From PALSA-1353 sp036267155 (GTDB taxonomy: Bacteria > Planctomycetota > Phycisphaerae > Tepidisphaerales > Tepidisphaeraceae), in contig DATAWP010000032.1 in assembly GCA_036267155.1 (NCBI GenBank), forward strand, positions 29,008 through 93,007: a stretch of DNA of 64,000 nucleotides, given 5' to 3'. The notes below the pieces were generated by a model. It was not told the DNA's origin and ran no database searches. It was given only the letters and a program-made list of their open reading frames with translations. Position numbers and translations under genes: made by a program. Position 1 is the stretch's first letter. Each line of letters begins with the position of its first letter. Shown one piece after another: positions 44,566 to 54,471 of this stretch.

Positions 44566-44723
44566 TGGGTGAAAATCGATGAAAAAGCTGGACGACCAAT
44601 TTACTCGCCGAGGGTCAGAGCGGCAATATCGCATGAACTGGCCAAATAACGGTTTGTCTGCGGCGGCCGCGCACGGAGACTGGTTGAAATCAGTGATTTA
44701 CGTTGCAATTCCCATCATTTTCG

Positions 44724-44752
44724 TGGCAATTACTGGGAGTTTTCGGTATAAT
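44724..44752 (+). promoter_or_regulatory. Candidate promoter for oxidoreductase-PL4 genes
   Basis: A perfect TATAAT (44747-44752) is preceded by TGGCAA at 17-base spacing. The predicted transcript would start about 60 bases before the GTG at 44819. A GTGGCAATT motif (44723-44731) overlaps the -35 box and recurs in other gaps of this locus. Confidence 0.45.
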
Positions 44753-44818
44753 CAATATTTGTATTTCGCGACATCTGAAAGGCTTTATGGCGCGTTTGAT
44801 TGTTAGATTGGAGTTGGC

Positions 44819-46078
44819 GTGATCGACGGTGTTCCATCCATAGCGCTGGTTGGGTTGGGGGGCTACGGACATACATACGTCAAGGCGCTGCTCGGCGATG
44901 AATCGGCGGGTAAACTCAAATTCGTCGCGGGTGTGGATCCGGCGCCGGATGGATGCACCCAACTTCCGGAAATCCGCGAGCGCGGAATTCCCGTGTTCCA
45001 ATCGCTCGACGAATTTTTCCGCGCGGGCCGGGCCGATTTGGTGATTCTTTCCACGCCTCTGCAATTGCACTGCGAGCAGACCTGTCGTGCGCTGGATACC
45101 GGTTCGCATGTCCTTTGCGAGAAGCCGCTGGGGGCGCATCCCGAGCAGGTTGGGTTGATGGTCGAGGCGCGGGACCGCAATCGACGGATATTGGCGATCG
45201 GTTATCAATGGTCGTTTTCGCCGGCGATTCTACAGTTGAAGCAGGACATCGCTGCGGGCCGGTTTGGCAAGCCCAAGCGTCTGCGCACGCGCGTGTATTG
45301 GCCTCGCGACGAAAAATATTACACCCGAAGCCCCTGGGCCGGCCGCCAGCGCGACGCCGAGGGCCGCCTGGTTCTGGACAGCCCGGCGAACAACGCCTGC
45401 GCCCATTACCTGCACAATATGTTTTACATCCTCGGCGACGCCGTTGACCGGAGCGATTGGCCCGCCACCGTCACGGCCGAGCTTTACCGCGCCAATCCGA
45501 TTCAGAACTACGACACCGCCGTCATCCGCTGCCGCACGGAGCACGGGGCGGAGGTGCTGTTCATCGCCAGTCACGCCACGAAAAATTCCATCAATCCGGT
45601 CTTCTGTTATGAATTTGAAGAAGCGACCGTGCATTACGGGAAATTCGGCGACGCGATCGTCGCGGAAAAGCGCGACGGCACGCGGGTCAATTACGGATCG
45701 CCGGTCTCGTCCGAATGGCCGGCCAAGCTGTTCAGCTTCCTTGAAACGATTCAAAGTGGGCAGCCCGTTGCCTGCGGCCCGGAGGCCGCCGGCGCGCAAA
45801 CCGCCTGCATCTACGCCGCCCAGCAGTCCATGCCGGAAATCGCCGATTTCCCCCGCGATCTGGTTATCGTCGAAGGATCGCCCGGCGAACGACGCACCTA
45901 TGTCAAGGATCTGGATAAGACGCTGGACCGCTGCTACGAGCAGATGAGTCTTCCCAGCGAATCCGGCGTTTCCTGGTCCGTGCGAGGTTTGGAAATCGCG
46001 CCGGGCGCTGCATTCTCTACCGGCCGACCTGTTCCCCACGCTCAGGGACAAAAACGAGCAACACAGTGTCGCGTCTGA
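44819..46078 (+). CDS. Gfo/Idh/MocA-family oxidoreductase
   Basis: The 419-residue NAD(P)-dependent enzyme has an N-terminal Rossmann fold with IALVGLGGYGHTYVKALLG. The family CEKPLGAH motif (HVLCEKPLGAHPEQ) provides the catalytic Lys region, and a C-terminal alpha/beta domain follows. It probably acts on a sugar or uronate from pectin breakdown. GTG 44819 is preceded by TTGGAG. Its 3' end overlaps the PL4 gene by 13 bases. There is no signal peptide. Confidence 0.88.
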   Translation: MIDGVPSIALVGLGGYGHTYVKALLGDESAGKLKFVAGVDPAPDGCTQLPEIRERGIPVFQSLDEFFRAGRADLVILSTPLQLHCEQTCRALDTGSHVLCEKPLGAHPEQVGLMVEARDRNRRILAIGYQWSFSPAILQLKQDIAAGRFGKPKRLRTRVYWPRDEKYYTRSPWAGRQRDAEGRLVLDSPANNACAHYLHNMFYILGDAVDRSDWPATVTAELYRANPIQNYDTAVIRCRTEHGAEVLFIASHATKNSINPVFCYEFEEATVHYGKFGDAIVAEKRDGTRVNYGSPVSSEWPAKLFSFLETIQSGQPVACGPEAAGAQTACIYAAQQSMPEIADFPRDLVIVEGSPGERRTYVKDLDKTLDRCYEQMSLPSESGVSWSVRGLEIAPGAAFSTGRPVPHAQGQKRATQCRV

Positions 46079-47934
46079 TCACTTCGATTCTCCTGATATT
46101 TTCATTCACCTGCGGCATGCCAATCGCCGCGTGGGCAGACCAAATCGCCAATGGCGCGCCGGTGACTCTCAGCCGGGAGGGGCGTTACTTTCGGCTTTCC
46201 AACGGATACGCCACCGCCGAAATCGACGCGCAAACGGGCGATTTGTGGTCCTTGAAATATCGAGGCCTGGAAACGATGGGTTACGTTTCCGGCCATCATG
46301 CCGGCTATTGGGAACAATCGCCCAGCCCCGGCACGCCGTCGGTGACGATCGATCCGAAATCCAACGGCGGCCAGCGGGCCGAAGTCTCCGTGAAAGGCCC
46401 CATTCGCGGCTTCACTCTGGAAATCCGCTACACGATGGGCCGTGGCGACCACGGCCTGTACACCTACGCGATTTTTTCCCACGACTCCAACGCGGGCGCA
46501 GCCCAGTTGGGTGAAAGCAGGTTCGGGGCCAAGCTCAATGGCGGAGTTTTCGACTGGCTTTCCATCGACGCGAATCGAAATCGGAAAATGCCGACCGGTT
46601 ACGATTGGGATCACGGCACGCGTCTGAATATGAAAGAAGCCCGGCGGTTGACCACCGGCATCTATGCCGGACAGGTCGAACACAAATACGATTACTCCGC
46701 TCTCCAGTTCGATATTCCGGCCTTCGGCTGGTCGAGCACCCGCGATCACGTCGGGCTCTATTTCATCAATCCTTCCATGGAGTACCTCAGCGGCGGCGCA
46801 ACCAAGTTTGAATTGACCGGCCACCTCGACGACGGCGCCGGCGGCGATCCGACGTTGCTGAATTACTGGCGCGGAACGCATTACGGCGGCAGCATCTGCC
46901 GTGTGGACGACGACGAGCAATGGGAAAAAGTTGTCGGCCCGATGATGATCTATCTGAATTCCGGCCGGACGCCGGATGATATGTTCAAGGATGCACTGGC
47001 CCAGGCCGCGAAGGAGGCCCACGCGTGGCCTTACAATTGGGTCCGGGGCGTTGATTATCCGCTGGAATCCCAGCGCGGCGCCGTGCGCGGGCGATTCATC
47101 GTCAACGATCCGCTCGCGCCCGTGCCGATGGGCAAATTCAGCAATCTTCTGGTCGGTCTGGCCTATCCCGATTCCTCCTCCGGTCCTCCCGTCAATTGGC
47201 AGAACGACGCGAAGCATTACGAATTCTGGGTCCGCGGGGGCAATGATGGGTCGTTCACGATTCCCAAAGTTCGCCCCGGCATTTACGAGCTGCACGCCAT
47301 CACCGACGGAATTCTGGGCGAATACGCCAAGTCCGATGTGACCGTCGAGCCGGGAAAGACCATCAATCTCGGCCGGCTGGAATGGAAACCCGTGCGTTTC
47401 GGCCGGCAACTCTGGGACATCGGAATTCCCAATCGGGCCGGCTCGGAGTTCTTCAAAGGCGACGACTACTTCCACTGGGGAATGTATCTGCAATACGCCA
47501 AGCTGTTCCCGCAGGATGTGAACTACACGATCGGCCGAAGCGATTTCCGGAAAGACTGGTATTTCGAACAGGTGCCGCACGTCGTTCACGATGACGGCGC
47601 CGGCCGAAGCCAGGGACGCGCCACGACCTGGACGATCCACTTCACGCTTCCCGATTCACCGCATGGAACGGCGACATTGCGCCTGGCGATTTGCGGTGTG
47701 GCGGCACGCAGCATCGATGTCGGCCTCGACAAACATCCGCTCGGAACAATCTCCGGCCTGATGTACAACGCCACGATCAACCGCGACGGCATTGGCGGTT
47801 ATTGGGTTGAAAAGGATCTGACTTTCGACGCATCGAAAATGAGCGCCGGCGAGAACACGATGACATTAACCATCCCCGCCGGCGGCCTGACCTCCGGCAT
47901 TATCTACGACTACATCCGGTTGGAACTGAAGTAG
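46066..47934 (+). CDS. Secreted rhamnogalacturonan lyase, PL4
   Basis: The 622-residue protein has a signal peptide (SILLIFSFTCGMPIAAWA). The N-terminal catalytic beta-sandwich includes LKYRGLETMGYVSGHHAGYW. A fibronectin-like middle domain (DGSFTIPKVRPGIYELHAIT) and a C-terminal CBM-like domain (GLMYNATINRDGIGGYW) complete the three-domain layout of PL4. The family cuts the Rha-GalA backbone of rhamnogalacturonan-I by beta-elimination. The start codon is GTG 46066, overlapping the end of the oxidoreductase gene. Confidence 0.88.
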   Translation: MSRLITSILLIFSFTCGMPIAAWADQIANGAPVTLSREGRYFRLSNGYATAEIDAQTGDLWSLKYRGLETMGYVSGHHAGYWEQSPSPGTPSVTIDPKSNGGQRAEVSVKGPIRGFTLEIRYTMGRGDHGLYTYAIFSHDSNAGAAQLGESRFGAKLNGGVFDWLSIDANRNRKMPTGYDWDHGTRLNMKEARRLTTGIYAGQVEHKYDYSALQFDIPAFGWSSTRDHVGLYFINPSMEYLSGGATKFELTGHLDDGAGGDPTLLNYWRGTHYGGSICRVDDDEQWEKVVGPMMIYLNSGRTPDDMFKDALAQAAKEAHAWPYNWVRGVDYPLESQRGAVRGRFIVNDPLAPVPMGKFSNLLVGLAYPDSSSGPPVNWQNDAKHYEFWVRGGNDGSFTIPKVRPGIYELHAITDGILGEYAKSDVTVEPGKTINLGRLEWKPVRFGRQLWDIGIPNRAGSEFFKGDDYFHWGMYLQYAKLFPQDVNYTIGRSDFRKDWYFEQVPHVVHDDGAGRSQGRATTWTIHFTLPDSPHGTATLRLAICGVAARSIDVGLDKHPLGTISGLMYNATINRDGIGGYWVEKDLTFDASKMSAGENTMTLTIPAGGLTSGIIYDYIRLELK

Positions 47935-47947
47935 AACGTTCGTGTTC

Positions 47948-50071
47948 TCAAAGTAATCCCCGCAGCCCTTCGGATCGCACTGCCCATTTCCCATCTTGGG
48001 GAAACGCCGCCGCGCTGGCCATCATCGCCGCGGCCGCCAGCAGGCCGCCGTTGGCGGGTAGATAGGCCGTCAAATCCGGCCGCTGATACACGTGCCCATT
48101 CGGCAAATACCGATTCTTCGGCGAATCGATCATCAGCGCACGGATGGCCAATTCCGGCTCGCGCAGTTTCGCCGCCGTCATCGCCGCCATCGGAAAATCC
48201 CAACCTCAGCAGCGGTCCCATTGCCAGACATCCAGCACCTTTTTCAGCGATCGCCGCATCGTGTCGGCATCCACGCCGTCGCCGCTCTGCATTCCATACG
48301 CCCCGAGCAATGACGGATGCTCCCAATTCCATTTTGTGTATGTGTCCGACATTCCTTCCATCATGAGATACCGCCCGTCCTCGCGCGGCGGCGGCGACAA
48401 TCGATCCAGAACATCCGCCCATTTCGCATCGGGATTCATCCCCAATCGCCGGCGCCATGTCTGCGCAACGCTCAGCGCGAATCTCCAATATGCCAGCTCG
48501 AACGTCGGATTCCTGGTGAGTGTCGCATCGGTATTTTCCGGCACGGACTTCACCGGCGGGCCAAGCACGTAGCGGTTCCCCTCCAAGGCCGCGAAGCTCG
48601 CGAGGAAATTCGCGGTCTCAAAGACGATCTTCGACCATTTTTCCAGCGTTTCTTTGCCGGGCTTGCGGCGATAGCAAAGCTCCGCGTAATAAATTGGATG
48701 CGGCTGCTGCCAGATCAGCAGCGGACCCACCGGCGACGGCGAATCGCGGCCGTTGGGCCCCACCATCTTCGGCCAGCGGACTCCGTCATAACCCTGCCGC
48801 ACGGCAATCTGTTTCGCCGCCGGCAAAATCCGCTGATAGAAATCGAGACTTCGCTCCAGGAGTTCGAATCGGTTCCACGCGGCGAAATGCACGCCGTGCC
48901 ACCAGTGCATTTCCAGGTGCGATTTGCCGTACCAGGAATTGAACAGCAGCCCCGTTTCCGGCGGCGGCATCGGTCCGGCGCAGTGCAGGGCCGTGTTGTA
49001 TTGCGAGAGAACAATCCGCCGCTCCAATTCCCCGGCTCGTTCGTCGCTGCTGCCCGACAAATCAATCGCCGCCCCCTGTGTCCAGAATTGTTCCCAGCAC
49101 TGAGCGCTGGCCTGGGCGATTTGCCGGACCGAAAATAGATCGCCTGCATTGTCATATTCGCCCGGTCTGAAGCGGATCACGAATTCCAACACGCCGCCCG
49201 ATCCATTCGAAACTGAAAATTCGTGCGGGCCAACCTGCTCGAATTTCCCAGTGGACCAGCTTACGCAGGCGCAATAATGGTCATTGTCCAACGTGCGATG
49301 GATGACCGCGTGGCCATTGGTCTTTTCGCAGCGCGTTTGGTGCTTCTGGGGCGAATTCCAATCCGCCATATCCCGCTGGGGCGAGGCGTAGGGAAACGCG
49401 AGCAGTATCCCAAGCTTTCCCATGCCGATCAGCGGGGACGCGATCCGCACCGCCAGCGCATCGAATTTTGGATGACCCGCCGTCGTCTCAACCCGCACAG
49501 CTTGGCCGGCAAACTGGAATTCGCTGGCAATCGTTCCGGTCCACAAATCCAGCGTCTGGCCCATCAGCGATACATCCGCCGGCGCCGCTTGCGAGCCATC
49601 GGCCCGATTCAAAATCAACCCCACTCGCCCCAGGTGCATTCGATGCGGATTTTCCCGCAGCCAATCGAAAAGAACTTCCTGTCCCTTTCGCTGCGTCGCG
49701 TATCCGACGGATCGGCCGTGTGAATCGTACTGCTTGTACTTCAAATCTTCCGGCCGAACACCGGCCGGGCGCGGCGATGTGTGCCATGCCCAGTGGGCAC
49801 ACGTACACAGCGGAAAATCATTGCGATATTCATCAATAAAAGTCTGCAACCCCGTCGCGTCGGCGGTGAAGGCGAAATTTCCGTTGCCGACGCTCAGAGC
49901 GGAAAACGGATCGAATTGCCGAACCCGGGGATTGTGCCGGCGCACCAGCGCTCGGCGATCGATGCCGGATTCCCCCAGTGCTCGCGGCCCCGCCGACGCC
50001 GAGGCGAGCCATCTCCATCCGAGCAACCCCCCGGCCCCAGCGGCGAGAAATAATCTGCGAGTGATCGGCAT
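47948..50071 (-). pseudogene. Tat-exported six-hairpin glycosidase-like protein interrupted by in-frame TGA at 48206-48208
   Basis: From ATG 50071 a twin-arginine signal (ITRRLFLAAGAGGLLGW) leads a 621-residue frame ending VWQWDRC, TGA. The next codons in the same frame read GWDFPMAAMTAAKLREPELA, then RYLPNGHVYQRPDLTAYLPANGG to a real stop at 47948. The family consensus there is WGWDFPM, so TGA replaces a TGG Trp codon by one base. The intact protein would be 707 residues. It is probably an alpha/alpha-barrel glycosidase acting on rhamnogalacturonan fragments; the exact family is not recognised. Without the last 85 residues it is likely inactive. Confidence 0.82.
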
Positions 50072-50102
50072 TTTGAGTCATGGAACCGCGGGGCGGGCCG
50101 CC

Positions 50103-50120
50103 GGGGGAGCAAGCTCCCCC
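50103..50120. repeat. REP-like hairpin, 3' side of RAYT gene
   Basis: GGGGGAGC and GCTCCCCC form a perfect 8-bp stem with a 2-base AA loop, directly after the RAYT stop codon. It may be the REP-type substrate or remnant of the transposase. Confidence 0.65.
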
Positions 50121-50124
50121 GCTT

Positions 50125-50730
50125 TCATGGGGTAATCGGCGCAAATATCTTTCCGCGAAACCATACGGCGGCGCCTTCTGTTCGGTGATCTGAAATATAC
50201 CGCGCCGCGGCCAGTTGATGTTGACGATTGGCGATGGGTTGGCATTTCCCGCCGGCCGCCCATCGTCCGCCGATCGGGCATTGGCCCGATTCCTTGGCGA
50301 AGTGGGCAGATTCCTTTTTCGCGAGGCCGATCCAATGGTCGGCCCGTCGATCCAAGAAACGCGCCAAAATATGGAAGTGAACGGACCCCACGCACGCAAT
50401 CACGACGTCGATCTTCCGCCGCATCAGCGATTCGACCAGCAGCCGGACGACCAGCGATCGCTGATCGGGCTTCAAATACACCGCCGGCCGGGTCATCAGC
50501 GATTTTGAATATTGGTGCAAACCCTCATGCTTCCCTTTCGGTGGCGGAGATTTGTAATCCCCATCGACGTGCCGCCGATGATTCCGCGTCCGAAACCCGC
50601 GCGGATCGCCAGGGAGCCAGGTCCCAAAGGTGTGCCCCGTGCAGTGATACCAGGAATTCCAAGGCTGCTGGAGATTCGGTTCCGGCGATGCCACGCCGGC
50701 AAATTTCCCCGCCCTTTCCCTCAAAATCAA
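50125..50730 (-). CDS. REP-associated tyrosine transposase (RAYT, Y1/HUH family)
   Basis: A protein of up to 201 residues. It has the planctomycete-type N-terminal block (NSWYHCTGHTFGTWLPGDPR) and the HUH-type metal motif (SVHFHILARF). The C-terminal segment RYISDHRTEGAAVW contains a candidate catalytic Tyr. RAYTs mobilise or cut single-stranded REP hairpins. The start is uncertain: TTG 50730 or GTG 50694. Short perfect hairpins flank the gene on both sides, and it has no terminal inverted repeats like a classical IS. Confidence 0.75.
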   Translation of the reverse strand: MILRERAGKFAGVASPEPNLQQPWNSWYHCTGHTFGTWLPGDPRGFRTRNHRRHVDGDYKSPPPKGKHEGLHQYSKSLMTRPAVYLKPDQRSLVVRLLVESLMRRKIDVVIACVGSVHFHILARFLDRRADHWIGLAKKESAHFAKESGQCPIGGRWAAGGKCQPIANRQHQLAAARYISDHRTEGAAVWFRGKIFAPITP

Positions 50731-50742
50731 TCCCCATCAAAG

Positions 50743-50762
50743 CCGCGGTGCTTGCACCGCGG
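50743..50762. repeat. REP-like hairpin, 5' side of RAYT gene
   Basis: CCGCGGTGC and GCACCGCGG form a perfect 9-bp stem with a 2-base TT loop, 12 bases upstream of the RAYT start and 14 bases from the end of the prepilin-like gene. It mirrors the 8-bp hairpin on the other side. Confidence 0.65.
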
Positions 50763-50776
50763 GGCCGCACCCCCGC

Positions 50777-51853
50777 TCAATCCCAACTCACCGACCCGCC
50801 GTAATACGCCGTGCCGCCCCCTTTTTCGCTCGGATAGTTATAGCAGCGTGCAGAAAATGGAAGGGTTCTTGATTGTGGGCCATATCCAAGCAGTGCCATG
50901 CTCTTGCCCGGATTCCTGTTGTCCGCTTCCGTTTCGAGGATGTCCAACGCATCGTCAAAACGGACGATATCCGTAAATCCGGTATTTATAGGCCGATTAA
51001 CCATAAAGGTTGCCATGTTGGCTTCGTCGGTAACCGTGGCGACATGGCCGTCCCTAAAGAGAAGATTCCAGTACGAAGTACCACTCGGCGAAGTCGCGGA
51101 CCCGGGGAAACCTGGACCGGGGTGCGGAGCGGCAAATCCGTTTGTAAAATTGCTGCCTTGTTCCTGATAAGGCATTTCTGTGAGCATCGCTAATGTTTGT
51201 GGATAATCGGTAATCTTCAGAAACCAAGATGTCGCACAAACTGGGGGCTGTCCCGCAGGTTCCTTGAAAGTACTATACGACCAGTGGGGGTTCATATAAT
51301 AAGACGTGCCAAACCCGATATACACGGAAGCGATGCCTTCGACGAGCTGGGCGGGACAAAAACGAAACGCGGCGACAGTTGGATCGGAGAGTTGTTTGCT
51401 CAGGCCAGCCGCATTGGTGGGATCAAACTTAACACCACTGCCGAGGTACCCCAGCGCCATCAGCCGTCCCATGTTTGCGTATTGATCCGCCACCGGAGGG
51501 CCGCCGCCCGGAGCAGCCAAATTGCCGATTGCCGGACCATTCTGAAAAAGATACGCGAACACTTCCATCCCGCCGCCTGATGGGGCGGGATTGGCCTGAG
51601 CCCCCATCATGCCCGCTCCATTTGTCGGTGCATAGGGCGCATCCATGAAAGCGCGCTCGGGAAGATATCCCCGATTGTCCGCCGCATACTCCATCATCGC
51701 TTGGCCGATCATGCGCTCGTTTGCGGCGCAGCGCACGAGGTTCGCCTGCGCTCTCGCTTTGCTCAGCGCCGGCAGAAGAATCCCAACTAAAATTGCGATG
51801 ATCCCAATCACCACCAAAAGCTCTACCAACGTAAAAGCTCTTCGCCGATTCAT
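50777..51853 (-). CDS. Prepilin-type / DUF1559-like protein with N-terminal methylation motif
   Basis: The 358-residue protein starts MNRRRAFTLVELLVVIGIIA, a type IV prepilin cleavage site with a hydrophobic helix. A Gly/Asn-rich extracellular domain follows, and LLFRDGHVATVT near the C-terminus is the DGHV box of planctomycete pseudopilin-like proteins. They are exported by a type II-like system and may form surface or secretion structures. ATG 51853 is supported by GAGGAGA. Function in this polysaccharide locus is unknown. Confidence 0.88.
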   Translation of the reverse strand: MNRRRAFTLVELLVVIGIIAILVGILLPALSKARAQANLVRCAANERMIGQAMMEYAADNRGYLPERAFMDAPYAPTNGAGMMGAQANPAPSGGGMEVFAYLFQNGPAIGNLAAPGGGPPVADQYANMGRLMALGYLGSGVKFDPTNAAGLSKQLSDPTVAAFRFCPAQLVEGIASVYIGFGTSYYMNPHWSYSTFKEPAGQPPVCATSWFLKITDYPQTLAMLTEMPYQEQGSNFTNGFAAPHPGPGFPGSATSPSGTSYWNLLFRDGHVATVTDEANMATFMVNRPINTGFTDIVRFDDALDILETEADNRNPGKSMALLGYGPQSRTLPFSARCYNYPSEKGGGTAYYGGSVSWD

Positions 51854-52239
51854 CGCGACTCTCCTCGCCAGAGAAAAATGAGCGTGGCTGACGGACATGC
51901 CGGGCTCTCCTCAATGCGCCTTTGCCTCCGCGCGACCGGATTGGCGACTTGCGACGCACACCGAATCGAAAGATGGGGTGATTATACCGACCGACCGACC
52001 ACTATTGCAAGATAATTGACAGAAATATCCGCAAATTTATTCCACAACAATTACCACGCCACGACTATGCTATCCAATCCATTAACTAATGTAGATAATA
52101 AAGTTACAATCTCATGATTCCATCGCGTCGATAATTACCACAACATTATGCGTGCCATAATTCACACATATTTCCTGCAATTACCAAATATATACCAACG
52201 ACCCCGCAACCACGGGTTTTTTGGAAAGTTGGACGAGGT
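51854..52239. promoter_or_regulatory. AT-rich control region upstream of the prepilin-like gene
   Basis: About 385 bases without a gene, markedly AT-rich at 51980-52200 compared with its surroundings. It contains AATTACCAC twice (52049-52057, 52133-52141), exactly 84 bases apart, and AATTACCAA (52179-52187). It probably contains the prepilin-gene promoter and binding sites of a local regulator. Confidence 0.5.
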
Positions 52240-53259
52240 TCAAGGCGTGATCAGCGACGGTTCGACCAGTTTCCGAATGCGCTCGGGAACGGTGGAATGT
52301 CCCAGTCGCCATAGCAGTTGCTCGACGCTGCGGCGGCCGATGCTTTCGGCACGGATGTCCAGCGTGGCCGGCGGTGGGTTCAAGCGGTCCAGATAGGGCA
52401 ACTCGTTATTGCAGGAGACGAGCCACACATCCCCGCCGGCGCCGAGAGAAATTCCCGCGGCGCTCAGCGCGGAATAAATGGTCGGAACATGACGGTCTTC
52501 GGCAACGAACAGACCTTGCGGCCTGGGACGAAGCTGAACGAACCGCTCGGCCAGCGCTCGCGCGGCCGAGCCGTCAAACTGCCAGAAATCAGCCGGTGAT
52601 TCCAAGGCCGTCCGAAGCACGTTCACTTCCCCGCCCATGTCCCCCATGTATTGGCAAAACGCCAGCTCCCGAACCTGCAATCCCCACGACGGCGGCGCCG
52701 CGCTCAAATACGAAACCAATTTGCAGCCACGTTCGTGCAGGTATTCCGCGGCAAGCCGGCCGATTGAGGAATTGTCCGGCATCACCTGATCGCCCCAGCG
52801 CGGCGGGAAACGATTGGCCATTAGCCAGACTGTTGGAAAGCCGCGAAGCTTGGCTTCGACCTCTTTGCCGGGTTGCTCGCCATGGATCAGCAAGCCGCCG
52901 ACTCGCTGATCGAGAACGCGCTGCGGCAACTCATCGGGGCTGGAAAAAAAGCTCACGAACAAATCGAGATGATGTTCCCTCGCCGCGATTGAGACTCCGC
53001 GCAGGAGGTGCGTGAACGCCGGGGCCGCCTGCTCGCCGCTGGTGCCGAAGACCAGAAATCCGATCGTCTTTGCCGGTTCGTTTTGGCCGTTGGATGCTTT
53101 GCGGGAACGGCGCCGCGTGGCGGGGACGAAAGAAATCTTCCGCATGGCCCGGCGAACCGCGTCGGCCGTCTGGGGCGCTACCCCATCCTGATCGTTCATG
53201 ACACGCGAAACCGTGGATGCGGAAACGCCTGCGATTGCGGCTACTTTCATCAGCGACAT
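52240..53259 (-). CDS. LacI/GalR-family transcriptional regulator (1)
   Basis: The 339-residue protein has an N-terminal LacI helix-turn-helix (MKVAAIAGVSASTVSRVMND). A basic hinge and a periplasmic-binding-protein-like sensor domain ending IGRRSVEQLLWRLGHSTVPE follow. It probably binds a sugar or oligosaccharide and controls nearby pectin genes. Start at ATG 53259; the 56 upstream codons are intergenic. It is related to the adjacent LacI regulator (shared VWLM, GDQVMPD and SIGRR.VEQLLWR blocks), which suggests duplication. Confidence 0.92.
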   Translation of the reverse strand: MSLMKVAAIAGVSASTVSRVMNDQDGVAPQTADAVRRAMRKISFVPATRRRSRKASNGQNEPAKTIGFLVFGTSGEQAAPAFTHLLRGVSIAAREHHLDLFVSFFSSPDELPQRVLDQRVGGLLIHGEQPGKEVEAKLRGFPTVWLMANRFPPRWGDQVMPDNSSIGRLAAEYLHERGCKLVSYLSAAPPSWGLQVRELAFCQYMGDMGGEVNVLRTALESPADFWQFDGSAARALAERFVQLRPRPQGLFVAEDRHVPTIYSALSAAGISLGAGGDVWLVSCNNELPYLDRLNPPPATLDIRAESIGRRSVEQLLWRLGHSTVPERIRKLVEPSLITP

Positions 53260-53377
53260 GATGACTGCTCCGGCTTGCCGCCACCAGTATGGCAATTTTC
53301 CAGCGCAATTTCCACAATATTTCAGATAAATCGGTGGAGACTGTAAAAATTGTCTGCGATATGCCGATTCCGGCTGA

Positions 53378-54415
53378 CTAAACCGGGCTTGGAGCGTCAA
53401 AATCCACAACCTGTGGCTCGACCGCACAGATCAAACGCTCTGGAAGGTATAGGTGCGCCATTCTCCAGAGCAGTTGTTCGACGCCGCGGCGGCCGATGGA
53501 TTCGACCCGAATGTCTATTGCCGCCGGCTTGGGCGACAACCCGACGCGGAATGGTCCTTCGTTGTTGCATGAAATGATCTGAGTCTGGCCCGGTCCGATC
53601 TGGATGCCCTGCGACTGCAATGCCGGCTGAATGGCCGCCACCTGCATGTCGTCGGCCACAAAAATGCCGGTCGGACGCGGCGAAAGAGCCAAAAACCGTC
53701 CTATCAGCTCGGAAACAACCCGTTGACCATGCCGGTGCCAATAGTCGGGGAAATCTTCCAAAGGTTGCTCAACCGGAACAACCGGGATTCCCTTATCTCC
53801 CGCGGCGGATGTGAAGCTTTGGCAATAGAGCCGGAATGGCCAGAACCCCGCATCAAGATTGAGAAACGCCAGTTGGCGATGTCCATGGGAGATGAGGTAT
53901 TCAGCCGCGAGGTGGCCGATTTCATAACTGTCGGGCATGACCTGGTCGCCCCAGTCCGGCCGGCGGCGATTTCCCATGAGCCAGACCGTCGGAATTTTGC
54001 GGAGCCGTCTTTCGATTTCGCTGTTGGGTCGGGTGCCGTGCAGGAGCAATCCATCAATGCGCTGGTCCAGAATCCATGCGGAAATTTCGTTGGGATCGGG
54101 CACGAAATGGAATGCGATATCCATTCCATTATCCGCTCCTCCAAGCGAGACTCCCCGCAGCAAGCCGGCGAACGCCGGCGTAGCCTGTTGGCTCGACGCG
54201 CCCAGCACCAGGAAGGCCGCTTTCTTTTTCTCTGCTTTGATCCGCCCCGCCGACTTCGGACCCGGTCGCCGTTCCGATGGCGTATAACCCAGTTCCTGCA
54301 TTGCCTTGCGAACCGATCGCTCCGTCTCGGGCGCAACGCGCGGATGATTATTTATCACCCGCGAGACCGTGGATGTTGAAACCCCAGCGAGCTTAGCAAC
54401 CGTGTTGATTGACAT
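53378..54415 (-). CDS. LacI/GalR-family transcriptional regulator (2)
   Basis: The 345-residue protein starts MSINTVAKLAGVSTSTVSRV, the typical LacI helix-turn-helix and hinge. The ligand domain includes GDQVMPDSYEIGHLAAEYLI and the C-terminal ESIGRRGVEQLLWRMAH. AAGGAAGGA precedes the ATG. It is a paralogue of the downstream regulator and is divergent from the GH28-GH106 gene, so it probably controls that gene and itself from the shared gap. Confidence 0.93.
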   Translation of the reverse strand: MSINTVAKLAGVSTSTVSRVINNHPRVAPETERSVRKAMQELGYTPSERRPGPKSAGRIKAEKKKAAFLVLGASSQQATPAFAGLLRGVSLGGADNGMDIAFHFVPDPNEISAWILDQRIDGLLLHGTRPNSEIERRLRKIPTVWLMGNRRRPDWGDQVMPDSYEIGHLAAEYLISHGHRQLAFLNLDAGFWPFRLYCQSFTSAAGDKGIPVVPVEQPLEDFPDYWHRHGQRVVSELIGRFLALSPRPTGIFVADDMQVAAIQPALQSQGIQIGPGQTQIISCNNEGPFRVGLSPKPAAIDIRVESIGRRGVEQLLWRMAHLYLPERLICAVEPQVVDFDAPSPV

Positions 54416-54471
54416 GCATCATCCTTCCTTGCCCAAAAACCCACCGAGGACTGCTGCCCGCAATTATAACA

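Noticed and set aside
48206..48208. Selenocysteine or global TGA-to-Trp recoding
   Set aside because: Other genes here use TGA as a real stop, including coupled ATGA overlaps, and the family has Trp rather than Cys at this site.
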